Shown in pieces: positions 31,913 through 41,300 of a stretch of 64,000 bases of DNA (within the stretch, counting starts at the first letter, position 1; each line of letters opens with the position of its first letter). The DNA comes from Natronosalvus sp042663485 (GTDB lineage Archaea; Halobacteriota; Halobacteria; Halobacteriales; Natrialbaceae), in NCBI GenBank assembly GCA_042663485.1, contig JBHTAF010000002.1, one strand, 5' to 3'. Below the pieces are notes generated by a model. The model was not told the DNA's origin. It searched no databases and saw only the letters and a program-made list of their open reading frames with translations. Position numbers and translations under genes: made by a program.

Positions 31913-32416
31913 ATGCGTCGCAGACAACTTCTGACGAACGCAGGAGGGGTGGCGATCGGTATGACCACAGTCGCTACGGGCCTGAGTGCCGCCAAATCGG
32001 GTCGACGACTTCCGCCTAACGAGAATACACCGAGCGCTTCCATTCACCCGTTCCCAGGACCAGGAACGCAACAGGTGTCGACGGGAGAATGGATTACGCA
32101 CCGGATAGGATGGATCGATTCGACCAAAGCGGAGGTCGAGGAATACCTCGAGAAATCCGAAACCCAGGCCTGGATCGATGGCGAACTCATCGATTATTTC
32201 GATTCGTATCGAGGGGAGATCAATGAAGAGGAAGACGGCTGGACTGTCTACTGGCGCTACACAACACCACCAAAATCACCCGGGACGTACGAATTCACAG
32301 TTCAGATCGAATTTACTGGGGACCTGAGCAACGGGAAGAACGATGCTGGCGATGTCATTACGACCACCGGGACGTACGAAGTCACGCCTAGCGGCGGTCG
32401 CAGTAAAGGGAGATAG
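31913..32416 (+). CDS. Tat-exported small protein, second-block paralogue
   Basis: A 167-aa homologue of the protein at 25516, same length and layout: MRRRQLLTNAGGVAIGMTTV signal, then WITHRIGWIDSTKAEVEE and GWTVYWRYTTPPKSPGTYEF. The frame is intact, but the upstream TATA-like sequence is degraded (GCATTAG in place of TAATATATT), so expression is uncertain. The many amino-acid differences show the two copies are not a recent duplication. Confidence 0.7.
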   Translation: MRRRQLLTNAGGVAIGMTTVATGLSAAKSGRRLPPNENTPSASIHPFPGPGTQQVSTGEWITHRIGWIDSTKAEVEEYLEKSETQAWIDGELIDYFDSYRGEINEEEDGWTVYWRYTTPPKSPGTYEFTVQIEFTGDLSNGKNDAGDVITTTGTYEVTPSGGRSKGR

Positions 32417-32473
32417 CTGAAACCTGAGCGAAGGGGAGCACAATCGATTGCTCTCGTTCAATTCAAAGTATTC

Positions 32474-33060
32474 CTATAGCCAGTCGACTTTCTTACGTTC
32501 TCGCTGTTGGGCTTCCGGGCTGTAGGTGCCCCGGTAGTGCTCGAGGAACGTCTCGAGATCGTTCTACCCGCCCCAGTCGATCACCAGGAGCGGATCGACG
32601 TCGGCAGCGGCGAGCGCGGTCGCCCACGTCCGACGGGGTCATGCATCCCGAGATACAACCAGCCGTCGTCGCCGGTCACCTGGTGGAGCTCGCGAGCGGT
32701 CCCGCTAAGCCAGCGCCGAAGTGAGCGCGTCGTCGAGATCTCGAGCAACAGCGTTTCGTTCGAGGCGACGCGAACGTCGGCCACGGTTCGGATGGTCGTC
32801 GCGAGGTCCCGTGGAACGGGCGTCTCGCGGAATTTGTCACCCTTGCCGTGCCAGACGCGGAGCATCGTCCCGGCGTCGGTGTCGACGACGTCCTCGGGCG
32901 AGACATCGAGAATTTCGTGTGATCGGAGCCCGCAGCGTGCACCCAAGGAATAGGCGAATCGCTGTTGGGTGTCGGTGGCAGTCTCAAGGAGCTGTGCCAC
33001 TTCGGCCTGGCTGAGCCAGACTTTCATGTCGTCGCGGTTGCGATGCTGTTGAAGATTCAC
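32474..33060 (-). pseudogene. Broken small tyrosine recombinase, second block
   Basis: Homologous to the 195-aa recombinase at 26041-26628 over its whole length. Two inactivating changes are visible: a one-base deletion within the MHDLRRTW codons (near 32630-32640; the 159-aa reading frame diverges after MHD), and a TGG-to-TAG change in the GGWNDLETF segment (near 32563). The catalytic Arg143, Trp166 and Tyr176 are lost to any product. Confidence 0.85.
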
Positions 33061-33062
33061 GT

Positions 33063-33094
33063 CCGGGTTGCGAGTATGGCGGACGGCAACCCGG
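33063..33094. repeat. Conserved inverted repeat upstream of the broken recombinase
   Basis: CCGGGTTG (33063-33070) and CAACCCGG (33087-33094), the same arms and 16-bp spacing as 26631-26662. Confidence 0.6.
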
Positions 33095-33274
33095 TAGATA
33101 GTGAGTGTTCTGGTGGGTGACCGTCCGGATCTGGCCGATTCACGTCTAAGATCCAGCTGCTATCTGACAGTTGCATTGAGTTGCATTATAGTATCAATTG
33201 TTCTCAGACAATATCATTTGTGACTCTCTCGGTGAAGAGTAGAATAATAGAAACAGAGGAAGTGAGTAGATGGA

Positions 33275-33763
33275 CTATGGAGAGTTGTCGACCGTAACCT
33301 CAATAGTGTACGTGTTGGATGAAACTACGTTCTCATCATCTCCAGAGACTGCTACAGCAGTTACTGCGATTTCAACTTCTTCGGAATTAGTAACATCCGT
33401 TGCGTCATCACTACCAGCCTTGATAGTGATACTATCACCAGTAGATGAGAGTGTGCCACTGCTTGGTTCTGCAGTGATAGTGCCTGACGCCGAACCGGAA
33501 TCTTCGACCTCGGCTCTGATTTCGACACCATCTTCAGCGTTCCCGCTGTCGGTTAGCTGGATTCCAACATCCTCAGAAGAGGCATCCACCGATACACCAG
33601 CGTTAACATTCGCACCCTGGCTTTGACCAAGATCAAGAACGAACGCCGCAATAACGGCAGCAAGAATTACTGTGATTGCGACCATCAGTATAACCCCTAT
33701 AACTGGAGATACACCACGGCTAGTTGACTCGTCTTCAGTTGGGAGTTTGCTCTTCATTTTCAT
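33275..33763 (-). CDS. Type IV pilin, second block (downstream of pair)
   Basis: A 162-aa pilin with class III signal: SRGVSPVIGVILMVAITVIL (about residues 15-34), continuing AAVIAAFVLDLGQSQGANVN and then a beta-rich domain (VGIQLTDSGNAEDGVEIRAE). It ends AVSGDDENVVSSNTYTIEV. The gene starts 2 bp after the stop of the upstream pilin, so the pair is co-transcribed. N-terminus and the TAVAVSGDDENVV segment are shared with its neighbour, which points to tandem duplication. Confidence 0.8.
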   Translation of the reverse strand: MKMKSKLPTEDESTSRGVSPVIGVILMVAITVILAAVIAAFVLDLGQSQGANVNAGVSVDASSEDVGIQLTDSGNAEDGVEIRAEVEDSGSASGTITAEPSSGTLSSTGDSITIKAGSDDATDVTNSEEVEIAVTAVAVSGDDENVVSSNTYTIEVTVDNSP

Positions 33764-33765
33764 GG

Positions 33766-34185
33766 TTATCCCTTGTGATTGCCGACGACGTTTTCATCGT
33801 CACCAGAAACGGCGACAGCAGTTGCGTCAAATGATTCGTCGAACGTTGCTCTGTCTCCGGTACTCGACAATTCACATTCTTGGTCGCTACCTGAAGCGGT
33901 CCAGCTTCCACCGGAACAAGTGTTAACGTCGCCGGCACTTGCGCCTTCAACGGTCACTACCACTTTATCAGAGTTCCCTTTATCCGTCAACTGGATCTCT
34001 CCGTCAGAAATCGAAACACCTGCATTGGCGGTTCCACTTTGGCCTTGACCAAGGTCAAGTACGAATGCTGCAATAACAGCAGCGAGAATAACGGTAATCG
34101 CGACCATAAGTATAACACCAATGACCGGCGATACCGCCCGGCTGGACGATTCGTCTTCGGTTTGAATTTTGCTTTCCATTTGCAT
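33766..34185 (-). CDS. Type IV pilin, second block (upstream of pair)
   Basis: A 139-aa pilin: SRAVSPVIGVILMVAITVIL at about residues 15-34, then AAFVLDLGQGQSGTANAGVS and a small beta domain with a Cys pair (VNTCSGGSWTASGSDQECEL) that may form a disulfide. It ends TAVAVSGDDENVVGNHKG. Its frame is intact, and the upstream region keeps segments of the pilin promoter of the first block, so it may be expressed even though the recombinase next door is dead. Confidence 0.8.
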   Translation of the reverse strand: MQMESKIQTEDESSSRAVSPVIGVILMVAITVILAAVIAAFVLDLGQGQSGTANAGVSISDGEIQLTDKGNSDKVVVTVEGASAGDVNTCSGGSWTASGSDQECELSSTGDRATFDESFDATAVAVSGDDENVVGNHKG

Positions 34186-34526
34186 GTCGAATCACAGCAC
34201 CGTGTGAACGATGGGAAGATTTATTGACAGGGGAATGATTCCCACAATCGACGGATGGGTTAGGGGGTATGCACCGCGTCAACCACTCCGTCAGCTTCTC
34301 ACCGTTTCGTCGGATGCTGATAGTGGAACCTCAACCATCCCTAATAAACACATCGGTCAGTTCTGAATAAATGACTCTCAGTCTCGATGAATCGTTTTCA
34401 AAATTGATAATCAGCGACCCATAGAACCCTTACAGCACCCCCTTGAAGAGCCGCTGTCTGGCGATTTCAAAATGGCAGTTCCAGAAGTGAAATCCACACG
34501 ATTCCGTACTGCTGTCACTCACACAA
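34186..34526. other. Intergenic region of the second block
   Basis: No gene. It is homologous in patches to 27218-27563 (for example TGATAATCAGCGAC at 34405-34418) and separates the pilin pair from the truncated HTH gene. Confidence 0.4.
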
Positions 34527-34630
34527 TGATCGAGCCGGTGTTCGTCACCGACGAAACCCTCGCGCGCACCTTCGACGGCGGTAGCTACGCCGGCGCCTGG
34601 GACGCTGTCGAGCATCACCTCGAGGACGTC
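34527..34630 (+). pseudogene. Truncated HTH/LAGLIDADG-like gene, second block
   Basis: From ATG 34527 the frame encodes MIEPVFVTDETLARTFDGGS, matching the start of the protein at 27564. Homology fades after about 30 residues (DAVEHHLEDVIAWRQ) and the frame then runs into unrelated sequence overlapping the sulfatase gene on the other strand. This marks the right limit of the old element. Confidence 0.7.
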
Positions 34631-34734
34631 ATCGCCTGGAGACAGCGTTTGCATCCCGTATTTCTGCTACTGATGAGCGATCGCCCCTCGAGTCGTCGCT
34701 GGATTCCACGGAACCACCTGATGAGCCGGTCCGC

Positions 34735-35988
34735 TCAGACTTTGCTGCCGATCGGCAGCTCGTCGACGCCACGGATGATTCGTTCGCGCTCTCGTTTAGC
34801 TTCCTCCCAGTCGTCGACCAGTTGGCGACCGATTGCGCGCAGTTCGTCGTTGTCCAGTTGTTCGTCTTCGTCGCCTGGCAGCGGGTGGAGGAGTTCCTCG
34901 CCGTCGTGTCGTCTGCCGAACTTCCAGTTCTTCCCGCGGATGCAGGTCGTCGGGTCTCTGTTCCGCGTGACCACCCACGGCTCCGTCAGCGCTTCGTAGT
35001 CCTCACCCGCCGCCAGCGTCGAGACGAGTTCCGGGAGGCGGCGCAAGGAGAACGGTTCCGTCACGGTGTCGTTCGGCCCGTTCCCGACGACCAGCGGGAC
35101 GTGAGCGAGTTCCTCGTGGGGATACCCGCCGTGGCCGTATCGTCCGTGTTCGCCGAACAGTTCGCCGTGATCTGCGTGAACGATGAGTAACGGATCGTCG
35201 TCCATCTCCTCGAGGTCGTCCACGAGCCGCGAGAGGAACGCGTCGGTGTGTCGCACGGTGTCTTCGTACGCGTCCAGAAGCGCCGCGCGGAACCGCTCGT
35301 CGAACCAGTCCGGCCGCCCGGCGTACATCCACATGTTCGCCAGGTACGTCATCGGTCGCGACCGCGAGCGATACTCGTCACCGGGAATGTACGGGAGGTG
35401 GGGGTCTACCAGAAACGCCCACGCGAAGTACGGGTCGTCCGCACCCTCGAGCCACGTGGATATCTCGTCGTAGTAGTTCTCCCACGACATGAACATGTCC
35501 TGACCCTGCCACCAGTTGAGCGCCTGGACGAGCGCGTAGCGAACGGTGTTGTCCGGCCGCCCGCCCTCGATGAGCCCCTTCGAGAGGTCCTCGTCCATGA
35601 AATCCTCGAAGTAGTCGAACCCGGCATCGAACCCGAAGTGGCTCGAGGTCCACGGGTTCGCGGTGAATCCCGCGGTTTCGTACCCGGCAGCCGACATCCG
35701 TTCGGCGATCGTTCGCTGTGACCGGAGATGCGCCCGGATGTGCTCTCGCATCTGTGATTTGGTGATCTCGGTGCTACCCGGTCGCTCGACCGCGTGTTCG
35801 CCGGTCATGAACGTCGTCGCCGACTCGTGGGTTGCAGGCCCCGTGGCGATCGCGTTCTCGAACGCGAGACCGTCGTCTGCGAGGCGCTCCAACGTCGGCA
35901 TCGCGTCCGACAGGTCGTCTGCGTAGCTACAGTAGTCGAGTCGAAGACTGTCGATCGTGACGAGTATGACGTTCCGTTGATCTCCCAT
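34735..35988 (-). CDS. Sulfatase/alkaline-phosphatase superfamily hydrolase
   Basis: A 417-aa enzyme of the sulfatase fold. The N-terminus has NVILVTIDSLRLDYCSY with the metal-binding Asp; the nucleophile region reads ATGPATHESATTFMTGEHAV, where a Thr or Ser rather than the usual CxPxR sulfatase motif is found; HADHGELFGEHGRYGHG carries the second metal site. Lack of CxPxR means a formylglycine sulfatase is unlikely, and a phosphodiesterase or phospho(ethanolamine/glycerol) transferase-like hydrolase is possible. Haloarchaeal genomes often keep such genes among surface-glycan loci. The start is ATG 35988. Confidence 0.8.
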   Translation of the reverse strand: MGDQRNVILVTIDSLRLDYCSYADDLSDAMPTLERLADDGLAFENAIATGPATHESATTFMTGEHAVERPGSTEITKSQMREHIRAHLRSQRTIAERMSAAGYETAGFTANPWTSSHFGFDAGFDYFEDFMDEDLSKGLIEGGRPDNTVRYALVQALNWWQGQDMFMSWENYYDEISTWLEGADDPYFAWAFLVDPHLPYIPGDEYRSRSRPMTYLANMWMYAGRPDWFDERFRAALLDAYEDTVRHTDAFLSRLVDDLEEMDDDPLLIVHADHGELFGEHGRYGHGGYPHEELAHVPLVVGNGPNDTVTEPFSLRRLPELVSTLAAGEDYEALTEPWVVTRNRDPTTCIRGKNWKFGRRHDGEELLHPLPGDEDEQLDNDELRAIGRQLVDDWEEAKRERERIIRGVDELPIGSKV

Positions 35989-36098
35989 TACTGTCGCTAC
36001 GGTCTATGGTCTCCCCAATCAACGTTTGGTATTCTACGAAGCCGCTATGATGGCTTATACACCCGATAATAATACGCTTCGCAGTCTAACTCACGCTA

Positions 36099-36344
36099 AT
36101 GAGTTCGGACCACGCTGCGCTAGAACGTGACGAACGTGAATCGATTACCCTTCCACCGGAACTCGTCTCGAGGATCGAATCTCGGCTCCCCAGGAGCGAC
36201 TTCGACTCCGCCGACGAGTACGTCGCGTTCGTCATGCAGGAAGTGCTCACTTCCATCGAAGCCGAAACCGAGACGGACGACTACGAGGGGGCGGCCCAGG
36301 ACGAAGTCGAAGCGCGACTCGAGTCGCTGGGTTACCTCGAGTAG
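36099..36344 (+). CDS. Ribbon-helix-helix-like small protein
   Basis: An 81-aa acidic protein, ESITLPPELVSRIESRLPRS (about residues 14-33), then DFDSADEYVAFVMQEVLTSI, the strand-helix-helix pattern of CopG/ParD-like proteins. The tail (DEVEARLESLGYLE) is a further helix. It is divergent from the sulfatase gene. No toxin gene is adjacent, so a toxin-antitoxin role is not supported. Confidence 0.7.
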   Translation: MSSDHAALERDERESITLPPELVSRIESRLPRSDFDSADEYVAFVMQEVLTSIEAETETDDYEGAAQDEVEARLESLGYLE

Positions 36345-36485
36345 CGATCCAGTTGCCGCTCTTTTCGGGTACCCAGTTCGCCCACTCGTTTGCGGGCGAC
36401 GCAACCATCGACAATCAGGCAATTCCCGTTCGTCTGGAATTGCCGACACAGAGATGGCTCTCGAAGAGAGACGATCAGAGAACGA

Positions 36486-36974
36486 ATGAGAGAGACGTCG
36501 AGACGTACGGCTTTGCTAGCCGGTGGGAGTGCACTCGCCGTTGCGCTGGCAGGGTGCCTGAGCGATGGAACTGGCGAGTGGGAGACGGACGAAGCGATTC
36601 CGGTGACCGCCGCGAAGATGTACAAGGGACCGAATTGCAATTGCTGTGACGTCTACGCGGAGTATCTCGACGACTCACTCACGACTGACCTGGAGACGGT
36701 CGTTCCCGACGACCTCGAGGCCGTCAAGGCTGATCACGGAATCGAACCCGACCTTCGAAGCTGTCACACCGTAGAGCTGGACGGCTACCTCGTCGAGGGT
36801 CACGTTCCAGCCGAAACCATCGCCGCGCTGTTCGAAGACGAACCCGATATCGCTGGAATCGCATTACCGGGAATGCCGTCCGGGTCGCCGGGAATGGGCG
36901 GGGAGAAAGACGGAACGTGGCCGGTGTACGAAATCCGGGTCGAAGGGGGCTCCGCAGTATATACAGAACTGTGA
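36486..36974 (+). CDS. DUF411 metal-binding lipoprotein
   Basis: A 162-aa protein: Tat-like signal (MRETSRRTALLAGGSALAVA) and lipobox (LAGC) at the N-terminus, then the DUF411 domain: AKMYKGPNCNCCDVYAEYLD, with the CNCC cluster that could bind copper, LRSCHTVELDGYLVEGHVPA and GIALPGMPSGSPGM. DUF411 proteins are linked to copper or other soft-metal handling outside the membrane. The ATG at 36486 is chosen because the signal follows directly; an earlier start at 36390 adds unrelated sequence. Confidence 0.85.
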   Translation: MRETSRRTALLAGGSALAVALAGCLSDGTGEWETDEAIPVTAAKMYKGPNCNCCDVYAEYLDDSLTTDLETVVPDDLEAVKADHGIEPDLRSCHTVELDGYLVEGHVPAETIAALFEDEPDIAGIALPGMPSGSPGMGGEKDGTWPVYEIRVEGGSAVYTEL

Positions 36975-37184
36975 ACGGCCGGTACTCCAGGCCCCTCGAG
37001 CGAGTGCTGTAAAACGGCGAAGTCGGCAGAGAAGTATGTGACGCGGGAGTCCAAGTTTCGACGGTGTCCGGACTGCACCAGCGCGAAAACGACGCTCGAG
37101 CAGCGACGCGATTCGGTCGGTTCTAGCGCCCAGGGCACGAACCTGGAGAGACCAGACGATGGCAGGGCCCTCGAGCGGTGCTCG

Positions 37185-37340
37185 TCACTCCATTATCTCG
37201 AAGTCGCGACTGCCACAGGGACACGCGTCCGTTCCGATCGGACGAATCCGTCCGCCCTCACAGACGATTGCCGCGTGAGAGGATCCACACTCGACGCAGA
37301 TGGCGACCACCCTGTTCGAGTCGTCTTCCCTTCGAGCCAT
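37185..37340 (-). CDS. 51-aa zinc-finger protein
   Basis: A short frame from ATG 37340 (MARREDDSNRV) with CVECGSSHAAIVCEG and DACPCGSRDFEIME, that is CxxC and CxC pairs for one zinc ion, in a layout familiar from tiny haloarchaeal zinc-finger proteins. Isolated, too short for routine gene calling, and supported by the Cys spacing and intact ends. Confidence 0.65.
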   Translation of the reverse strand: MARREDDSNRVVAICVECGSSHAAIVCEGGRIRPIGTDACPCGSRDFEIME

Positions 37341-37598
37341 AGCCTATCATACGCTGCCGCGCATATTCAAACCCATTTATCAGGAATTCGAAAATCATCG
37401 GGAGAGAACGGCAGTCTCGTCAGATGCCGCGTCCCGGAGCCTGTCGGGGTGAAGGTCGCCTCGAGCCTCGAGGAAGGAGCACGCGTACCGATCGCTGCTT
37501 CGCGTCGATTGCGTTGGACGTGAGTTCGATCACCCGACCGGGGCGAGTCCGACCCTCCAACCCGTGACCCATATCGCCCGTGTACGAGAATTGTTCGA

Positions 37599-37844
37599 CT
37601 ACCTGTTTTTCGACCGACTCGACCAGTAGAGCGGGATCAGGAGGACGAGAAACACCGACCCCATCGCCGCGATCGAGATCCAGATGACGCCAATGATCTG
37701 TTCGTCGAGGTAGCCCGCGATCTCGAGCAACCAGAGGAGGCTGTAGACGGTGGTCACAATCACGATGGTGATGTAAACGCGGAGAAAGAGCCCAGCGGCG
37801 TGATAGAGAACCGTTTTCGAGGGGATGAGGGAAGTGTGCTGCAT
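37599..37844 (-). CDS. Small two-helix membrane protein
   Basis: An 81-aa protein with hydrophobic helices at about residues 20-42 (FLRVYITIVIVTTVYSLLWL) and 50-73 (IIGVIWISIAAMGSVFLVLL) and a basic end (SSRSKNR). It is 6 bp downstream of the 43-aa membrane protein gene, so both are likely co-transcribed. No family recognised. Confidence 0.65.
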   Translation of the reverse strand: MQHTSLIPSKTVLYHAAGLFLRVYITIVIVTTVYSLLWLLEIAGYLDEQIIGVIWISIAAMGSVFLVLLIPLYWSSRSKNR

Positions 37845-37850
37845 GGTGTG

Positions 37851-37982
37851 TTAGAAGATGGCCCCGAACTCGGCGGCGAGGATGACCGTCCCGACGAGCG
37901 CGATCCCGACGGCGATCGTCGAGAGGACGAGTATCCACCACGCGAGCGGACTGAGGTTGTCACGAAGACGAGAAAGTGCCAT
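37851..37982 (-). CDS. 43-aa single-helix membrane protein
   Basis: A frame from ATG 37982 (MALSRLRDNLSPLAWW) with one helix (WILVLSTIAVGIALVGTVIL) and an acidic end. Start, stop and the close spacing to the next small membrane gene support it. Possibly the two form a small complex; no function can be assigned. Confidence 0.6.
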   Translation of the reverse strand: MALSRLRDNLSPLAWWILVLSTIAVGIALVGTVILAAEFGAIF

Positions 37983-38337
37983 AGTGCCTGTTCTGGTGAG
38001 AGACGGCCGCATCCAATAATAAAATGAGCGGTTTGTTCAGCCGATGAACGTGTTCGGCGGTCAGAACCCGTGAGACTGGACGAACGGGACCCGTCGGTCC
38101 CACTCCCTGACGAATCGTCGACTGTCAGTCGCAAATGATAGTATTTTAACGTTAACCACAAGACAAAAATAAACGGGGTCGAAACGGGCGGTAGATACAG
38201 TGGAGGTGCTGACATGCGCGTGAGATCGAGACGAGCGACGGGGCGCGAGACAGTGACACGGACGGCATTGCCCGAGATTATCAGAAGTGGTAATTTCTGG
38301 ATGAAACTTTTGATGGATGAGAGATTGGAGGACGTCA
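37983..38337. other. Upstream region of the pilus operon
   Basis: No gene. An AT-rich part near 38140-38165 (ATAGTATTTTAACG) may hold the promoter, and GGAGG at 38325-38329 is a Shine-Dalgarno site 8 bp before the ATG of the PilB3-like gene, unusual in a genome where many genes are leaderless. Confidence 0.45.
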
Positions 38338-41300
38338 ATGGCTACTGAGGACGTCGACCAGACCGATCCGGGTGCGGTCACTAAGGGAGGTGACTCGGGA
38401 TCGGCGTCGGGGTCGAATACACAGACGACACACGAACCGACTCGAGGCGCCGACGTTCGGGTCGGAGCGTACACGTGGGCCGATTTCATGACGGAATACG
38501 GCTACGAGGACGAGATCTCGATTCTCTATCCCCACGGGGTGAGCGGCCCCGACGACCAGCTCGGGCTCGATACCGACGGCTCGGCGGAGTCGACCGCACC
38601 CTACGGTGCCGACTGGGAGCGCGTCGAGTTCGATCCGGAACCGCACCTGGGCTACGACCCGGACGAACTGCCGGACCTGATCGGCGAGGTGTTTCAGCCG
38701 AATGGGGACCGTCTCCAGGATATCTTTCTCACCTACGTCGACCCCGAAACCACTCCAGTTCTGAAGGATTTCTACACCTGGGAACACTACAAGTGGGAGT
38801 ACTACTACGACGAGGACGGCAGCCGCCCCCGCGACGGGTCGGGCGAAATCGAGTCGTTCGACGAGGAGGAGGCACTCGGGTTCGACCCGGACGACATCCG
38901 CCAGAAGATCCACCAGGGCGGGCAGGCCGCGATGGAACTCGACGACGTCGCCGAGGAGCGGACGGTCAACGTCAGCGAGGACCTCGACGAAGACAAGTTC
39001 TTCTCGACGGAAATCGGCGACACGACGGTCGTCAACCGGTACGACCTCGAGAAGGCGGTTCCGTTCGCCAAGAAGCGCCACTACCGCGAGGTCGAGCGCT
39101 ACTGGGTGAACAAACCCTACGCGTTCGTCATCATCTTCCACTCCGAGAAGGAAAACGAGAAGAAGTACTACGCCGTCGAGCCCCACCTGAATCCAATCGA
39201 AGAGGAGCTACGGGACTTCCTCGGCGGGAAGTTGCGGACGGCGATCAAGTACTCCGACGACGGGATCAAACACACCGCCGACCTGGACGGCCGCCGCGAG
39301 GTCATCGAGGAGGAAACCCGTCGGCTGCTGAAACGCTACGACCTGTTCGAGAAGTCGAGCGGCAAGACCACGAAGGGGATCATCGAATCCCTGCGAACGC
39401 TGCTCGATGACGAGGACGAGACCCCGACGACGGCCGACCTCTACCTCGAGGGTACGGCGGCCAGGCCGGAGCCAGCGATTCTCGAGGACGACCCGGACAC
39501 GCTGACCGAGTACCAGGTCGAGAAACTGCTCTACCTCCTGAAGCGAAACTTCCTCGGCTACGAGCGGATCGACCCGATTAAACACGACATCAACGTCGAG
39601 GACATCTCCTGTGACGGCTACAACTCGCCGGTGTTCGTCTACCACTCGGGGTACGAACAGGTCATCTCGAACATCTACCACGGCGAGGACGAACTCGACG
39701 ACTTCGTCGTCAAACTCGCCCAGCGCTCGGGCAAGGGGATCAGCAAGCGACTGCCGCAGGTCGACACCACCCTCCCCGATGGGTCGCGCGCCCAGTTGAC
39801 CCTCGGCAAGGAGGTCTCCGACCACGGGACCAACTACACGATCCGACAGTTCAAGGACGTCCCGTTCACCCCGGTCGACCTGATCAACTGGAACACGTTC
39901 AGCCTCGACGAGATGGCCTACCTCTGGCTCGCCATCGAGAACCACAAGAGCCTGATCTTCGCTGGTGGGACGGCGTCCGGGAAGACGACCAGCCTGAACG
40001 CGGTCTCGCTGTTCATCCCGAGCAACACGAAGATCGTCTCCATCGAGGACACCCGCGAGGTCGAACTCCCGCAGCGAAACTGGATCGCCTCCGTCACCCG
40101 CCCGTCGTTCGCCGACGACGACCAGGGCGACGTCGACGAGTTCGACCTGCTGCGCGCCGCGCTGCGTCAACGTCCCGACTACCTCGTGATGGGTGAGATC
40201 CGGGGTGAAGAAGGGCGAACCCTGTTCCAGGTCATGTCGACGGGGCACACGACGTACACGACCTTCCACGCCGACTCCGTCGACGAAGTGCTCAAGCGGT
40301 TCACGACGGACCCCATCAACGTCTCGAAGACGATGTTCACGGCGCTGGACCTGGTCTCGATTCAGACCCAGACCCGGGTGCAGGGCAAGAAGGTCCGCCG
40401 GAACAAATCGCTAACCGAGATCAACCACTACGAGGCCGAACACGACGAGATCAACGTCCAGGACGTCTACCAGTGGCAGGCCGAGACCGACGAGTACCTC
40501 AAGATGGGGGACTCGAACACGTTAGAGGAGATCAAGTTCGACCGCGGCTGGAACGACGAGAAGCTCCGGACCGAACTGTTCAAGCGCCAGGTCATCCTCG
40601 CGTACCTGATCAAGAACGGCCTCAACACGTACTCGGAGGTCGCCGCGACCGTCCAGGCGTTCATCAACGATCAGGAAACCATCCTGACGCTGATCGCCAA
40701 CGGCCAGCTCGAGAACAGCCTCGAGGACCTCCAGGAGATGGAGAGCGTCCTGATCGACGTCGACCCCGAGAAGGAGGAACTGGTCCCGCGGCCGGACTCG
40801 ACCACCGAGACGTACAACCTCTCGACGGACATCCTCGAGCGGGCCGAGGAGTCGCTCTTCGAGGAGTACCGGGGACAGGTTCCGAGCGGCCTCGCGAGCG
40901 CACTCGGCGACGTCGAACAGGCCGACACAATCGAGGTCGACCGGGCCGACGTCGACGAGTTCGACTTCGGCGGCGAGGTCGACGAGGACGTCCCGGACGA
41001 CGAGTGGGACCTCGGCGACGGCTCGACCGAGTTCGCCTTCGACTCGGGCGACGGACCGGCGTGGCTCGACGACGACGGGGACTTCCCCACCGGCGACTCG
41101 AGCGATCAGAGTCAGACGGCGACGGCGGATGCGTCGGCTGCGGACGAATCGACGGCCGAACCCGCTACGGCACCGGCGTCTGCACCGGAACTGGAGGCCG
41201 GGCCGTCGGAGACATCGACGGCTGCGCCGGACGAATCGACGTCCAGCCGATCCACCGACGAGGTCCAGCCAGCGACCGGGTCCGACGCGGCGGGGAGCCA

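Noticed and set aside
36099..36344. Toxin-antitoxin pair based on the ribbon-helix-helix protein
   Set aside because: No toxin-like gene adjoins it; the neighbours are a divergent hydrolase and a DUF411 lipoprotein.
37038..37523. 161-aa plus-strand open frame
   Set aside because: It is antisense to the 51-aa zinc-finger gene, whose Cys motifs make the minus strand the coding one; the frame also runs on without a recognisable domain.
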